Assembly: GCF_002150735.1 (NCBI RefSeq)
Contig: NZ_MUKA01000036.1
Location: 316-41,820, forward strand
Direction: 5' to 3'
DNA from: Streptomyces africanus
GTDB lineage: Bacteria > Actinomycetota > Actinomycetes > Streptomycetales > Streptomycetaceae
Length of the DNA stretch: 41,505 nt
Position 1 is the first letter of the stretch. Each line of letters starts with the position of its first letter. The notes below the pieces were generated by a model. The model did not search any database, had not been told where the DNA came from, and was given only the letters and a program-made list of their open reading frames with translations. Positions 16,552 through 26,061 of this stretch are shown here, in pieces. Both the position numbers and the translations under genes were made by a program.

Positions 16552-19223
16552 CGCCCGGCCGCCGTTCCCAGGGCGTCCAGGACCCGGCCGGGCGGGCCGG
16601 AGGCGACGATCCGGCCCGCCGTCATCACGTGCACGACGTCGGCGAGGCCGGCGACGAGGTCCAGGTCGTGCTCGACGACGAGCAGGGCCGTGCCGTCGGC
16701 GGCCAGGGCCTTCAGGACCCGGGCGAGGGCGGCCACTTCGGTGGTGTCGAGGCCGGCGGCGGGCTCGTCGAGCAGCAGGACGCGCGGGGCGCCCGCGAGG
16801 GCCCGGGCCAGTTCGACGCGGCGCAGCGTCCCCGTGGGCAGCCCGGCGGCGGGCAGCGCCCGTACCGGCCCGCCGAGACCGAGCAGCCTGAGCGTCCGCT
16901 CCACGGCACCCGGATCGGTCACCCGGCCCTGTTCGGCGCCCACCCGGACGTTCTCGGCCACGGTCAGCGACGGGAAGACGGCCAGTTGCTGGAAGGTCCG
17001 CGCGACACCGAGCCGGGTGCGGGCGTGCGCGGGCAGGGCGGTGATGTCCCGGCCGCTCAGGCGCACCTCGCCACGCGCGGGCCGCAGTGTGCCGGCCAGA
17101 CAGTGGAACATGGTGCTCTTCCCGGCCCCGTTGGGGCCCACGACCGCGGTGATCCGACCGGGGAAGACGTCCAGGTCGACCCCGTCGAGGGCGGTGAAGC
17201 CGCCGTAGTGGGCGTGGAGGCGGCGGGCCGTGAGGAGGGGGGAGGCGGGAGCCGACGGTGTCGAGGTGCCCCGGAAGGCCGGAGGCCGGTTGCTCCGGCG
17301 GTATGCCGCACGTGCTGTCGCCCCTGTCGCTGTCGCGCCCGCCGGCGCCGTCCGGGCCGCCCGCCGCTCCACCGGGCGCAGCAGCTCGCGGGCCCGGGCT
17401 CCCGCCGGTGTGAGGGCCGGTGCGCGGCGCGGGCGCAGGCGGTCCGCCGCCGTTCGCAGGGCCTCGTACGGGCCGCCGGGGAAGCGGCCCACGAAGACCG
17501 CCAGGACACCGATCAGGGCCGCCGCCACGCCGCCCCGCGCGCCCGCGTCCAGACCGACCAGGAGGGCCGCGGCCCCGAGGGCGCCGAGGGTGCTGTCGGC
17601 TCCCAGCACCACGACCGCCGCGAACCACAGCAGACCGCGCACGGGGTCGTAGGCGGCGGGGTCGAAGGCGCGCAGGCCCATGCCGAGCATGCCGCCGCCC
17701 AGCGCGGCGAGCGCGGCGCACGCGACGAAGGCGAGCAGCTTGAGGGACGGCACCGGGACGCCCGCCGCCTGCGCCCCCGCCTCGTGGTCCCGCATGGCCG
17801 CGAGGGCCCGGCCCGTCCGCCCCCGGCGCAGCGCGTGCGCCGCCGGCAGCGCGATCGCCAGCAGGAGCAACTCCAGGACGTAGTACGCGCGGTCCCCCTC
17901 GAAACCCGCCGGGCGGCCCAGCGACAGGCCCGACGTGGCGTACGGCTGGTCGAAGACGAAGCGGCTCACGCCCACGCCCACGGCGAACGTCGCCAGCGCC
18001 AGCGCCAGGCCCCGGCGGCCGATCGCCGGCCAGCCCGTGAGCAGGCCGAACGGCGCCACCAGGACGACCGCCGCCGCGAGGGCCGCCAGCTCCGGCACGG
18101 CCGGCAGGCCCGGGAAGCGGCCCGCCGCCAGCAGCGCGGTGAACAGGGCGCCCAGCCCCGCGTACGCCGCCTGCCCCAGGGAGATCTGTCCGCCGCGGCC
18201 GGTGACCACCACCAGGGACAACAGGACGACGGCCAGCGCCGGCACCTGGATCGACGTGTGCAGGTCCCGGCCGGCGAGGCCCAGCGGGAGCAGGAACAGC
18301 ACGGCCGCCACGATCCACACGCCGGGCGGGGTCGCAGCCCGGGCGGTTGCCGTGCGCGGCAGCGCGTCACGCGTGCCCACGCCCGGCAGGACCAGGGCCG
18401 CGACCAGCAGGGCGACGACGAACAGGTTCGTGCCGGCCGTCTGCAGCAGCGGCGCGCCCCACCCGGACGGGTGCAGCCGCGTGAGCTGGCTCTGCGCGAC
18501 CCCGATGCCCAGCGCCACCACCACGGCGACCGGCAGGCTCCGCATCCGCGCGGCGACCGCGACCGCCACGACCTCCATCACGAGCAGCGACAGCCCGTAC
18601 GGGTCGAGCCGCACGTACGGCGCCAGCAGCACCCCGGTCAGGCCCGCCGTGAAGGAGCCGAACGCCCAGCCCGCCGCCGCGACCCGGTCCGCGTCGATAC
18701 CGCCCAGCACGGCGAGCTGCCGGTCGTCGACCACGGCCCGCAGCTCCCGCCCGAACCGCGTCCAGCGGACGACCGCCGCGACCCCGGCGGCCAGCACCAG
18801 CACCACCGCCAGCTGCCCCCACGGCTCGTCCGGCACCAGCTCCGGCGCGTCGTCCCGCGCCCCCTGCCCCCACAGCAGCGCCGCCCCGCCCACCAGCAGC
18901 ACGAACACCCCGATGGACGCCACCAGCGTCTGCGCCGGGTCACCGCCGAGCACCGCCAGGGGCCGGAAGACGAACCGCTCCAGTACGACGCCCAGGCCCG
19001 GAGCCAGCACCAGCAGCGTCACCCCGGCCGCGAGCCACAGCGGCCAGCCCCACTCGACCACGCACTGCCGCAGCACGTAGGCGCACACCATGGCGACCGC
19101 GCCGTGCGCGAAGTTCAGCACCCCGGTCGCGCGGTACGTCACGATCAGGCCGATCCCGGTCAGCGCCGCCGCGCTGCCCACCGACAGGCCGGCCAGGGTG
19201 AGCTCGTACGTCAGCGAGGACAT
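16548..19223 (-). CDS. Fused LivH-LivM-LivG: two permeases plus ATPase of a branched-chain amino acid-type importer
   Basis: A single 891-residue polypeptide. Residues 1-~290 are a LivH-like permease ('GLIVTYRATGVLNFAHGAVA'). Residues ~305-600 are a LivM-like permease ('TGRGGQISLGQAAYAGLGAL'). A linker of about 65 Arg/Ala/Pro-rich residues leads to a LivG-like ATPase at ~668-891, with an intact Walker A GPNGAGKST (696-704, K702), 'LPTGTLRRVELARALAG' and Walker B 'RVLLLDEPAAGLDTTE'. In E. coli these are three proteins. No stop or frameshift is seen at either junction, so the fusion looks genuine, and comparable fusions are known in actinobacteria. The gene starts 9 nt after a zinc-ribbon-like membrane protein. 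The cognate binding protein is probably encoded divergently at 20387. Confidence 0.9.
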   Translation of the reverse strand: MSSLTYELTLAGLSVGSAAALTGIGLIVTYRATGVLNFAHGAVAMVCAYVLRQCVVEWGWPLWLAAGVTLLVLAPGLGVVLERFVFRPLAVLGGDPAQTLVASIGVFVLLVGGAALLWGQGARDDAPELVPDEPWGQLAVVLVLAAGVAAVVRWTRFGRELRAVVDDRQLAVLGGIDADRVAAAGWAFGSFTAGLTGVLLAPYVRLDPYGLSLLVMEVVAVAVAARMRSLPVAVVVALGIGVAQSQLTRLHPSGWGAPLLQTAGTNLFVVALLVAALVLPGVGTRDALPRTATARAATPPGVWIVAAVLFLLPLGLAGRDLHTSIQVPALAVVLLSLVVVTGRGGQISLGQAAYAGLGALFTALLAAGRFPGLPAVPELAALAAAVVLVAPFGLLTGWPAIGRRGLALALATFAVGVGVSRFVFDQPYATSGLSLGRPAGFEGDRAYYVLELLLLAIALPAAHALRRGRTGRALAAMRDHEAGAQAAGVPVPSLKLLAFVACAALAALGGGMLGMGLRAFDPAAYDPVRGLLWFAAVVVLGADSTLGALGAAALLVGLDAGARGGVAAALIGVLAVFVGRFPGGPYEALRTAADRLRPRRAPALTPAGARARELLRPVERRAARTAPAGATATGATARAAYRRSNRPPAFRGTSTPSAPASPLLTARRLHAHYGGFTALDGVDLDVFPGRITAVVGPNGAGKSTMFHCLAGTLRPARGEVRLSGRDITALPAHARTRLGVARTFQQLAVFPSLTVAENVRVGAEQGRVTDPGAVERTLRLLGLGGPVRALPAAGLPTGTLRRVELARALAGAPRVLLLDEPAAGLDTTEVAALARVLKALAADGTALLVVEHDLDLVAGLADVVHVMTAGRIVASGPPGRVLDALGTAAGR

Positions 19224-19232
19224 GGCCCGGGC

Positions 19233-19709
19233 TCAGTCGGTCTCTTCGACGGGCTCGCAGATCGGGCACGGGCCCAGCTCGCCGCTCGCCACCAGCTTGG
19301 AGTCCACCGGAACCGCCTCCGCCTTCCCCGCCACCAGCGGGCAGTCCGCGCGGTGCCACAGCGTGCCGCCCGGCACCATCAGCAGCTCGCCGCTGACCGC
19401 GAGGGGCGCGAGCGCGGCCTGCCCGCTCTCGTCCTCGTCCGCCGGCTCCGCCGCCACCAGCAGGCCGTACAGCTCCTCCACGCGCGCGGCGGCGATCGCG
19501 TCCCGGCCGTGGGCCAGCAGCACCGCCCCGGAGACGATCAGGGCCGCGCCGGGAACCGTGCAGGAAGCGAGGTAGGGCAGCTGCCGTTCGGCGAAGCGCT
19601 CCCCGGAGACGCCGTACCAGCCGACGACGCACAGCACGGCTCCGGCGGCCAGCGCCGCCCAGCCGGCCCAGAGGACGGGATGCACGGTCCGCAGTCGGCT
19701 TGTCCGCAT
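19233..19709 (-). CDS. Small membrane protein with zinc-binding-like C-terminus
   Basis: 158 residues. Two hydrophobic segments lie in the first 70 residues ('VLWAGWAALAAGAVLCVVGW' and 'TVPGAALIVSGAVLLAHG'), followed by a cytoplasmic or extracytoplasmic tail. The C-terminus has H119, C123, C148 and C151 in the pattern 'LWHRADCPLVAG ... GPCPICEP', reminiscent of the Ada-type metal-binding domain. ATG 19709 has GGGAG 5 nt upstream. It lies 9 nt before the fused permease gene and is therefore likely co-transcribed with the transporter, possibly as an accessory factor. The function is unknown. Confidence 0.75.
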   Translation of the reverse strand: MRTSRLRTVHPVLWAGWAALAAGAVLCVVGWYGVSGERFAERQLPYLASCTVPGAALIVSGAVLLAHGRDAIAAARVEELYGLLVAAEPADEDESGQAALAPLAVSGELLMVPGGTLWHRADCPLVAGKAEAVPVDSKLVASGELGPCPICEPVEETD

Positions 19710-19851
19710 CGCTGCTCCCACACGTCGGTTGTCCGGGCACGCGCCTGGCCACCTGTTCAAGTCCGCCGCTCGCTTGCACTATGCCCCTTGGAAGCTGACC
19801 CTGAAAGCACCGGGCGCACTTGGCCCGGACCGACACCCGGTGGTGAGCCAG

Positions 19852-20412
19852 ATGGTTCTCGGCAGCGACCTCAGGCGGGGGAAGGCGGCACGGGGCCCAC
19901 GAGCCGCGGGACGGGGTACGGCGATCGCGGCCGCCCTGGTCCTGACCCTCGCCCCGGTCCTCGCGGCCTGCAGCGACGACAACGGCGGCAGCGGGAGCAC
20001 GCCGCCCACACCGACCGCGGAGCGGACCACGAGCGCGCCGGCCAGCGCACCGGCGGACCGGGCGGCGGCCGAGACCGAGATCAGGCAGAACTGGCAGAAG
20101 TTCTTCGACCCGAAGACCTCGCCCGAGGACAAGCTGGCCGTCCTGGAGAACGGCGACCGGCTGGCCCCCGTCCTCAAGGCCTTCAGCGGTGACGAGCGCG
20201 GCGGGCAGGTCCAGGCGAAGGTCACCAAGGTCCAGTTCACCTCGGCGACCGGGGCGGACGTGACGTACACGCTCACCCTGAAGGGCGCCACCGTCCTGCC
20301 GGACGCCTCCGGGACGGCCGTCGAGCAGAACGGCACCTGGAAGCTGTCCGCCAAGACGCTGTGCGCGCTGGTGCAACTGAGCGGCAATGCGTCGCCGGTC
20401 CCGGGCTGCTGA
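19852..20412 (+). CDS. MTB12-like lipoprotein
   Basis: 186 residues. A long n-region (rich in Arg) precedes a hydrophobic stretch and a lipobox 'VLAAC', so it is a predicted secreted lipoprotein. A Ser/Thr/Pro-rich linker follows, then a domain resembling the low-molecular-weight antigen MTB12 ('TEIRQNWQKFFDPKTSPEDK ... VLENGDRLAPVLKAF'). Function is unknown in the family. ATG 19852 is assumed; GTG 19840 and 19843 in frame are alternatives and no good ribosome binding site decides. It is divergent from the transporter operon and overlaps the next gene by 26 nt. Confidence 0.72.
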   Translation: MVLGSDLRRGKAARGPRAAGRGTAIAAALVLTLAPVLAACSDDNGGSGSTPPTPTAERTTSAPASAPADRAAAETEIRQNWQKFFDPKTSPEDKLAVLENGDRLAPVLKAFSGDERGGQVQAKVTKVQFTSATGADVTYTLTLKGATVLPDASGTAVEQNGTWKLSAKTLCALVQLSGNASPVPGC

Positions 20413-21673
20413 GGCCCTCGCCGCGGCGCTGCTGCTCGCCCTGAGCGCGGCCTGCGGCAGCCGGCTCCCGGAGAGCGACTTCGAGCACGACGACCGCGGC
20501 TCCGCGCCCCGCGCCTCCGCGCCCCTGCGGGTCGGCATCATCACCAGCGCCACCAGCCCGGTCGGCGGCAACGCCTTCACCGGCCCGCGCGACGGCGCCG
20601 GGGCATGGTTCGACCGGCTCAACGCGCGCGGGGGCATCGACGGCCGCCGCGTGGAGGTACGCCGGTGCGACGACGGCGGCAGCGGCGTCGGCAACAACGA
20701 GTGCGTGCACCGGCTGGTCGAGGAGGACGAGGTCGTCGCCCTGGTCGCCACCACCGCCCTGGACTACGCGGGCGCCTCCCGCGTCTCCCGCGCGCGCGTG
20801 CCCGACATCGGCGGCCAGCCCATCGGCAGCGCCTACGACACCTACCCGCACCTCTACGGCATCTACGGCAGCCGCGCCCCGCGCAACGGCACCACCGGCT
20901 GGGACGGCAAGCTGTACGGCGGCACCGAGGTCTACCGCTACTTCAAGCGCGAGCACGGCGCCCGGACCGCCGCCGTCGTCTCCTACAACCAGTCCGCGTC
21001 CGCCGCCTACGCCCGGCTCGTCGAACGGGGCCTGCGGGCCGAGGGCTACAAGGTCGTCACGGAGCAGGTCGACTTCGCCCTGCCCAACTTCCGCGCCGTC
21101 GCCGCCGACCTGAAGGAACAGGGCGCCGATCTCGTCTTCGACGCCATCGACAGCCACGGCAACGCCCGGCTGTGCCAGGCCATGGACGAGGTCGGCGCCC
21201 ACGTCACCGCCAAGGTGACCAACGTGCAGAACTGGGCGTCCACCGTCGCCGACGACTACAAGGCCGCCCCGCGCTGCCGCAACGCCCTCTGGGCGACCGG
21301 CTCCAGCCGCAACTACGACGACACCGGCCACCCGGCCGTACGGGAGTTCCGCGAGGCGACCAAGGACCTGAAGACGCACTCGCAGTGGCAACTGGAGGGC
21401 TGGGCGGCCGCCCGCTGGTTCACGGACGCCGCGCGGTCCTGCGCGAGGACGGGCATCACGCGCGCGTGCGTCGACGCCTACATGAACCGCAGCGAGGGAT
21501 ACACCGCGGGCGGACTGCTCCTGCCCGTCGTGTTCGAGCGGCTCGCCGAGCCCCCGAAGACCCTCCGGACCTGCCTGTCGGTGGCCCGCTGGGAGGACGG
21601 CAGGGGCTGGGTCGGCCAGGGCGACATGAACCGCACCTGCTTCGACGTCCCCCAGCTGGCGTACGCGCCTTGA
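20387..21673 (+). CDS. Branched-chain amino acid-type ABC transporter substrate-binding lipoprotein
   Basis: 428 residues. The signal peptide ends in a lipobox with C23 ('LALSAACGSRLP'). The mature part is a type I periplasmic-binding fold of the LivJ/Leu-binding class: 'LRVGIITSATSPVGGNAFTG', 'WFDRLNARGGIDGRRVEV', 'VVALVATTALDYAGASRV' and 'VSYNQSASAAYARLVERGLR'. It is the likely extracellular receptor for the fused permease/ATPase encoded on the other strand (15910-19223), although 1.2 kb and two divergent genes lie between. ATG 20387 lies inside the upstream lipoprotein gene, so translation is coupled. The ligand cannot be predicted. Confidence 0.87.
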   Translation: MRRRSRAAEALAAALLLALSAACGSRLPESDFEHDDRGSAPRASAPLRVGIITSATSPVGGNAFTGPRDGAGAWFDRLNARGGIDGRRVEVRRCDDGGSGVGNNECVHRLVEEDEVVALVATTALDYAGASRVSRARVPDIGGQPIGSAYDTYPHLYGIYGSRAPRNGTTGWDGKLYGGTEVYRYFKREHGARTAAVVSYNQSASAAYARLVERGLRAEGYKVVTEQVDFALPNFRAVAADLKEQGADLVFDAIDSHGNARLCQAMDEVGAHVTAKVTNVQNWASTVADDYKAAPRCRNALWATGSSRNYDDTGHPAVREFREATKDLKTHSQWQLEGWAAARWFTDAARSCARTGITRACVDAYMNRSEGYTAGGLLLPVVFERLAEPPKTLRTCLSVARWEDGRGWVGQGDMNRTCFDVPQLAYAP

Positions 21674-21712
21674 GGACAGCGGCTGACCGCAAGGGCTGGC
21701 AGACTCGCCCCC

Positions 21713-22753
21713 ATGTTGGAGACCTCGGCACGCCTGCTGCGCCTGCTGTCCCTGCTCCAGGCCCACCGCGAGTGGTCCGGCCCCGACCTGGCCGAGCGGC
21801 TCGGCGTCAGCGCCCGCACCCTGCGCCGGGATGTGGACCGGCTGCGCGAACTCGGCTACCCGGTCAACGCCAGCCCCGGCACGGGCGGCGGCTACCAGCT
21901 GGGCGCGGGCGCCGAGCTGCCGCCGCTGCTCCTGGACGACGACGAGGCCGTCGCCGTGGCGGTCGGACTGCGCACGGCGGCCGGGCAGGGCATCGAGGGC
22001 ATCGGAGAGACCTCGGTACGGGCCCTCGCCAAACTGGAACAGGTGCTGCCGAACCGGCTGCGCCGCCGCGTGGGCGCCCTCAACGCCTTCACCGTGCCGA
22101 TGCTGCGCGGTCCCGTACCCGACGCCGTCGACCCGGCCGTGCTGACCGAGCTCGCCCACCTGTGCCGGGACGCCGAGCGCCTGCGCTTCGAGTACCGCGG
22201 CCACGACGGCACCCACAGCCGCCGCAGTGTCGAACCGCACCGCCTGGTGTGCACCGAGCGCCGCTGGTACCTCGTCGCCTGGGACCTCGACCGGCAGGAC
22301 TGGCGCACCTTCCGCGTGGACCGCATCACGCCCCGGCCGCCGCACGGCCCGCGCTTCGAGCCGCGCGAGGCGCCCGCCGAGGACCTCGCCGCCTACGTCT
22401 CCCAGGGCGTCTCCACGCGCGCGTACGCCACCCACGCCGTCGTGCGGCTCCTGGCGCCCCTGGAGGAGGCCGCCGCGCACATCTCGCCCAGCGCCGGGGT
22501 TCTGGAGGCGGAGGGCCCGGACAGCTGCCTGCTGCGCTGCGGCGCCGGGAGCCTCGAGGTGATGGTGATCCACGTGATGATGCTGGGCTTCGAGTTCGAG
22601 GTGATCGAACCCGACGAGCTGACCGAGGCGATCAGGAAGGTTCGCGACCGGCTTGATGGCGCTCTGGCTCGGGCTGCGCCGTCACCGCCGCGTACCGCGG
22701 ATGGTGCAGATCGAACGCCGGCGACTCCGACCGGATCCGAGGCAGCACCGTGA
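21713..22753 (+). CDS. WYL-domain transcriptional regulator (DeoR-type HTH)
   Basis: 346 residues. An N-terminal winged helix-turn-helix ('[20 protein letters not shown]' then '[17 protein letters not shown]') is followed by a WYL sensor domain ('[20 protein letters not shown]', '[20 protein letters not shown]') and a WCX domain. WYL proteins sense nucleotides or nucleic acids and regulate varied genes. The start ATG is 39 nt after the substrate-binding protein gene. The last 122 nt overlap the 3' end of the oppositely oriented ctaD. The C-terminal ~30 residues are Ala/Pro-rich and poorly constrained. Its target is unknown. Confidence 0.9.
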   Translation: MLETSARLLRLLSLLQAHREWSGPDLAERLGVSARTLRRDVDRLRELGYPVNASPGTGGGYQLGAGAELPPLLLDDDEAVAVAVGLRTAAGQGIEGIGETSVRALAKLEQVLPNRLRRRVGALNAFTVPMLRGPVPDAVDPAVLTELAHLCRDAERLRFEYRGHDGTHSRRSVEPHRLVCTERRWYLVAWDLDRQDWRTFRVDRITPRPPHGPRFEPREAPAEDLAAYVSQGVSTRAYATHAVVRLLAPLEEAAAHISPSAGVLEAEGPDSCLLRCGAGSLEVMVIHVMMLGFEFEVIEPDELTEAIRKVRDRLDGALARAAPSPPRTADGADRTPATPTGSEAAP

Positions 22754-24323
22754 AGTTGTGCCGGGGCGGCGGACAGGAGGTCGCCCACTCCAGGGAACGG
22801 CCGTAGCCCCAGGGATCGTCGACCTCGACCTTCTCGCCGTACCGTGCGGTCTTCCACACGTTGTAGAGGAACGGCAGCGTGGACATGCCGAGCAGGAACG
22901 CGCCGATCGTCGACACGGTGTTGAGCGCGGTGAACCCGTCCACGGCGAGGTAGTCGGCGTACCGGCGGGGCATGCCCTCGGCGCCCAGCCAGTGCTGCAC
23001 CAGGAACGTGGTGTGGAAGCCGGTGAAGAGCGTCCAGAACTGGATCTTGCCGAGCCGCTCGTCGAGCATCTTGCCGGTGAACTTCGGCCACCAGAAGTAG
23101 AAGCCGGCGAAGATCGCGAAGACGACCGTGCCGAAGACGACGTAGTGGAAGTGCGCCACCACGAAGTACGTGTCCGTCACATGGAAGTCCATCGGCGGCG
23201 ACGCCAGGATCACCCCGGTCAGCCCGCCGAACAGGAACGTCACCAGGAAGCCCGTCGCCCACAGCATCGGCGTCTCGAAGGACAGCGAGCCCTTGATCAT
23301 GGTGCCGGTCCAGTTGAAGAACTTCACGCCCGTCGGCACCGCGATCAGGAAGCTCATGAAGGAGAAGAACGGCAGCAGCACCGCGCCCGTCGCGAACATG
23401 TGGTGCGCCCACACCACCACCGACAGGCCGGTGATCGCCATCGTCGCGCCCACCAGCGTCAGATAGCCGAACATCGGCTTGCGGCTGAAGACCGGGATGA
23501 TCTCCGTGATGATGCCGAAGAACGGCAGCGCGATGATGTACACCTCCGGATGGCCGAAGAACCAGAACAGGTGCTGCCACAGGATCGCCCCGCCGTTGGT
23601 CGCGTCGAAGACCTGCGCGCCGAACCGCCGGTCCGCCTCCAGCACCAGCAGCGCCGCCGCCAGCACCGGGAACGCCATCAGGATCAGGATCGACGTGAAC
23701 AGCGTGTTCCAGACGAAGATCGGCATCCGGAACATCGTCATGCCGGGCGCGCGCATCCCGATGATGGTGGTGATGAAGTTGACCGCGCCGAGGATCGTGC
23801 CGAAGCCGGACAGCGCCAGCCCCATGATCCACAGGTCGGCGCCGATGCCGGGCGTGCGCTCCGCGCTGTTGAGCGGGGCGTAGGCGAACCAGCCGAAGTC
23901 GGCCGGTCCGGAGGGCACCACCAGCGAACCCAGCACGATCAGCCCGCCGAACAGGAACAGCCAGTACGAGAACATGTTCAGCCGCGGGAAGGCCACGTCG
24001 GGCGCGCCGATCTGCAACGGCATCAGCTCGTTCGCGAAGCCCGCGAAGGTCGGCGTCGCGAACAGCAGCAGCATGATCGTGCCGTGCAGCGTGAAGGCCT
24101 GGTTGTACTGCTCGTTGTTGATGATCTGCAGTCCGGGGCGGGCCAGCTCGGCGCGCATCAGCAGCGCCATCACCCCGGCGATCAGGAAGAACACGAACGA
24201 CGTGATCAGGTAGAGGTGACCGATCTTCTTGTGGTCCGTCGTGGTCAGCCAGTCGACCAACACCCGCCCGTGCTGCTTCCTCGGCACGGGCCGCGCCGCC
24301 GCCTGTACGGTCTGCGTCCCCAT
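22632..24323 (-). CDS. ctaD: Cytochrome c oxidase subunit I (aa3 type), orphan copy
   Basis: Catalytic subunit of the haem-copper terminal oxidase, 563 residues with about 12 membrane helices. Key metal ligands are visible: '[12 protein letters not shown]' (low-spin haem His), '[16 protein letters not shown]' (CuB His cross-linked to Tyr), 'WAHHMFATG' (CuB His pair) and '[11 protein letters not shown]' (haem His residues). No ctaC, ctaE or ctaF lies next to it, unlike the main actinobacterial oxidase cluster, so this is probably an extra paralogue. The C-terminal tail, from about '[10 protein letters not shown]', overlaps the WYL gene on the other strand. The 429-bp upstream gap holds no recognisable gene. 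Confidence 0.95.
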   Translation of the reverse strand: MGTQTVQAAARPVPRKQHGRVLVDWLTTTDHKKIGHLYLITSFVFFLIAGVMALLMRAELARPGLQIINNEQYNQAFTLHGTIMLLLFATPTFAGFANELMPLQIGAPDVAFPRLNMFSYWLFLFGGLIVLGSLVVPSGPADFGWFAYAPLNSAERTPGIGADLWIMGLALSGFGTILGAVNFITTIIGMRAPGMTMFRMPIFVWNTLFTSILILMAFPVLAAALLVLEADRRFGAQVFDATNGGAILWQHLFWFFGHPEVYIIALPFFGIITEIIPVFSRKPMFGYLTLVGATMAITGLSVVVWAHHMFATGAVLLPFFSFMSFLIAVPTGVKFFNWTGTMIKGSLSFETPMLWATGFLVTFLFGGLTGVILASPPMDFHVTDTYFVVAHFHYVVFGTVVFAIFAGFYFWWPKFTGKMLDERLGKIQFWTLFTGFHTTFLVQHWLGAEGMPRRYADYLAVDGFTALNTVSTIGAFLLGMSTLPFLYNVWKTARYGEKVEVDDPWGYGRSLEWATSCPPPRHNFTVLPRIRSESPAFDLHHPRYAAVTAQPEPERHQAGREPS

Positions 24324-24752
24324 CGCTCGCTCGCCCCTTCGCTCATCGCGTGCCGGGCCCGCCGAAGCCCGCGTCGCGTACCCGCGAGCTCACGCCATGA
24401 TGCGCGCGTCACCGAGCGCTCCGACAGGGGGCGTACCGGCCTCTGCGTGCCGAAGCCAGGCATTTCCTGTGCGGCCGCGGCTGAGCCGGCCCGGTGCGGC
24501 GCCGGAATGGAATGGGGCCCCGAGGTCACTTCTCCCGGAACTTTCCGCCGGGCTTTTTCCATGGGCTCATGTGACACGCGGAAATTCCGATCGAATACCT
24601 GCGGAAGGCCTACGAAACCGCTCGTCCGTGTGACGGACAGCAGCCGAAACACCTGTCGTGATCTTGTGACAGAAGCGTGACAGCCAAGGGACAGGGACCG
24701 GGGTCACAGGCCCGGACTTCCGCGGTCGCCGGGCACGGCATAGCGTGGCGGC
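24324..24752. other. Gene-free divergent region between ctaD and I78-type gene
   Basis: No open frame with plausible codon use was found here. A weak hairpin with a T-run (CCCGG 24534-24538, CCGGG 24548-24552, then CTTTTT) points rightwards although no rightward gene ends near it. Short GTGACAG repeats occur around 24665-24682. Promoters for both flanking genes must lie here but none is clear. Confidence 0.4.
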
Positions 24753-24968
24753 ATGGCACCGATTCCGACACCTTCCGCGGAACCCGACGACAGCCCGGAC
24801 ACCTATGTCGGCCTGGAGGCCGACCGGGCCGAGCGCCTCGCGCGTGAGCGCGGCTGGCCGACGGTGCGCGCGCTGCCGCCGGGGGCGATCATCACGATGG
24901 AGTACCGCGTGGGCCGGCTGAACTTCGAGGTGAAGAGCGGCCGGGTGGCGCGGGCCTGGAAGGGCTGA
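24753..24968 (+). CDS. I78-family peptidase inhibitor-like small protein
   Basis: 71 residues, cytoplasmic by sequence (no signal peptide). The conserved part 'YVGLEADRAERLARERGWPT' and 'IITMEYRVGRLNFEVKSGRV' matches the small I78 / potato-inhibitor-I-like family, whose members inhibit subtilisin-like serine proteases. Inhibition by this copy is not shown. Codon use is typical. A strong hairpin follows immediately. It stands alone between ctaD and a PAP2 gene. Confidence 0.75.
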   Translation: MAPIPTPSAEPDDSPDTYVGLEADRAERLARERGWPTVRALPPGAIITMEYRVGRLNFEVKSGRVARAWKG

Positions 24969-24975
24969 GACACCC

Positions 24976-25012
24976 CGAAGGCCCCGGTTCCGCAGCGGAA
25001 CCGGGGCCTTCG
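24976..25012. terminator. Strong bidirectional hairpin terminator
   Basis: A perfect 17-bp inverted repeat (24976-24992 and 24996-25012) with a 3-nt loop, directly after the I78-type gene and facing the convergent PAP2 gene. Confidence 0.88.
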
Positions 25013-25068
25013 CCGTGCCCGGACGGGGTGTGCGCAGCGGCCCGCCGTCCGTCGTGGCCGGTCATGCG

Positions 25069-26061
25069 TCAGGGGCGGGCCGAGGAGGAGGCCGAGCCGC
25101 GCGGGTGCCGCTCCGTGTGCGGCGGGCGGCGGCTGCCCGCGGGGGTGGTCGGCGTGCGCTCCGAGCGGGTCGTGTGCGGTCCCGGCGCCAGGTAGGCCGG
25201 GGCCCGGGGCGAGCGGGCCGCGACATCCTCCCGGTCGGCGGGCAGCGGCGTGACCACCAGGGGCGGCGCGCCGGCCGGGACGGCGTCCGGCGCCGCAGGG
25301 CTCCGACGGGCCCGCCAGCGGTCGCGCAGGTCGAAGATCCTGTCCTCGGAACGGGCGATCAGCGGCTCGAACCACGGCAGGCCGAGCAGGATCAGCAGCC
25401 CCGCGACCCAGCCCAGCAGCACATCGCTCAGCCAGTGCGTACCGAGGTAGACGGTGGCCATCCCGACGCCGAGCGAGGTCACCGCGGACACGGCGGACAG
25501 CCAGCGCTGCGCTCTCGCGCCGGAGGCCAGGTAGGCCAGGATTCCCCAGGTCACCACGGCGTTGGCGGTGTGACCGCTCGGAAATATATCGCCGCCGCGC
25601 CACATCTCGTTGGAGCCGATCACGGTCGCGTAGTGCGGTCCCAGGCGGCCCATGCCGTACTTGGCGGCGCCCACCGTGATGTTCAGCAGGAGCAGCGAGA
25701 CGCCGAGGGCGAGGAGCGGACGCAGGGTGTGCTGCCGCCAGGAGCGCCAGCCCAGCCAGGCCGCGACCATCACGGCGGTCGGGCCGCGCTGGCCGAGCAC
25801 CACGTAGTAGTCGACGAACCAGTGGATCTCCGACCACTGCTGGTACGGCCGGAAGAACATGACCTGCCAGTCGAGCCGCACCAGCCAGGACGTGATGATC
25901 ACGGCCCACACGATCGCGCCGTAGAAGGCCAGGGTCGCCGCGAAGAGCACGATGCGGTGCCTGCTCATCTTCGGCACATCGATGTGGGCCGGTCGTTCCG
26001 GCTCACGGTCCAGCCGGGCGAACACCCGGTCCAGACGGGTGAGCTTCGGTTCGGTACGCAC
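25069..26061 (-). CDS. PAP2-family membrane phosphatase
   Basis: 330-residue phosphatidic acid phosphatase type 2 protein with about six membrane helices and a long Pro/Arg-rich C-terminal tail (about 85 residues). Catalytic motifs are visible: 'KYGMGRLGPHYA' (motif 1-like), 'IFPSGHTANAVVTWG' (motif 2) and 'YLGTHWLSDVLLGW' (motif 3 with the nucleophilic His). Substrates could be lipid phosphates or undecaprenyl pyrophosphate. GTG 26061 ('VRTEPKLTRLDRVF') is preferred over an upstream TTG because the sequence becomes protein-like there; the ribosome binding site is weak. The ~225 bp upstream (26062-26288) hold no gene. Confidence 0.88.
   Translation of the reverse strand: MRTEPKLTRLDRVFARLDREPERPAHIDVPKMSRHRIVLFAATLAFYGAIVWAVIITSWLVRLDWQVMFFRPYQQWSEIHWFVDYYVVLGQRGPTAVMVAAWLGWRSWRQHTLRPLLALGVSLLLLNITVGAAKYGMGRLGPHYATVIGSNEMWRGGDIFPSGHTANAVVTWGILAYLASGARAQRWLSAVSAVTSLGVGMATVYLGTHWLSDVLLGWVAGLLILLGLPWFEPLIARSEDRIFDLRDRWRARRSPAAPDAVPAGAPPLVVTPLPADREDVAARSPRAPAYLAPGPHTTRSERTPTTPAGSRRPPHTERHPRGSASSSARP

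Noticed and set aside
16629..20192. 1187-codon open frame on the plus strand opposite the Liv transporter genes
   Set aside because: Low-complexity Arg/Gly/His/Gln composition, with clear transporter motifs on the other strand and a spur through the start regions of three genes.
22653..24680. 675-codon plus-strand frame across ctaD
   Set aside because: Shadow of ctaD; the product is Arg/His/Glu-rich and continues into noncoding DNA.
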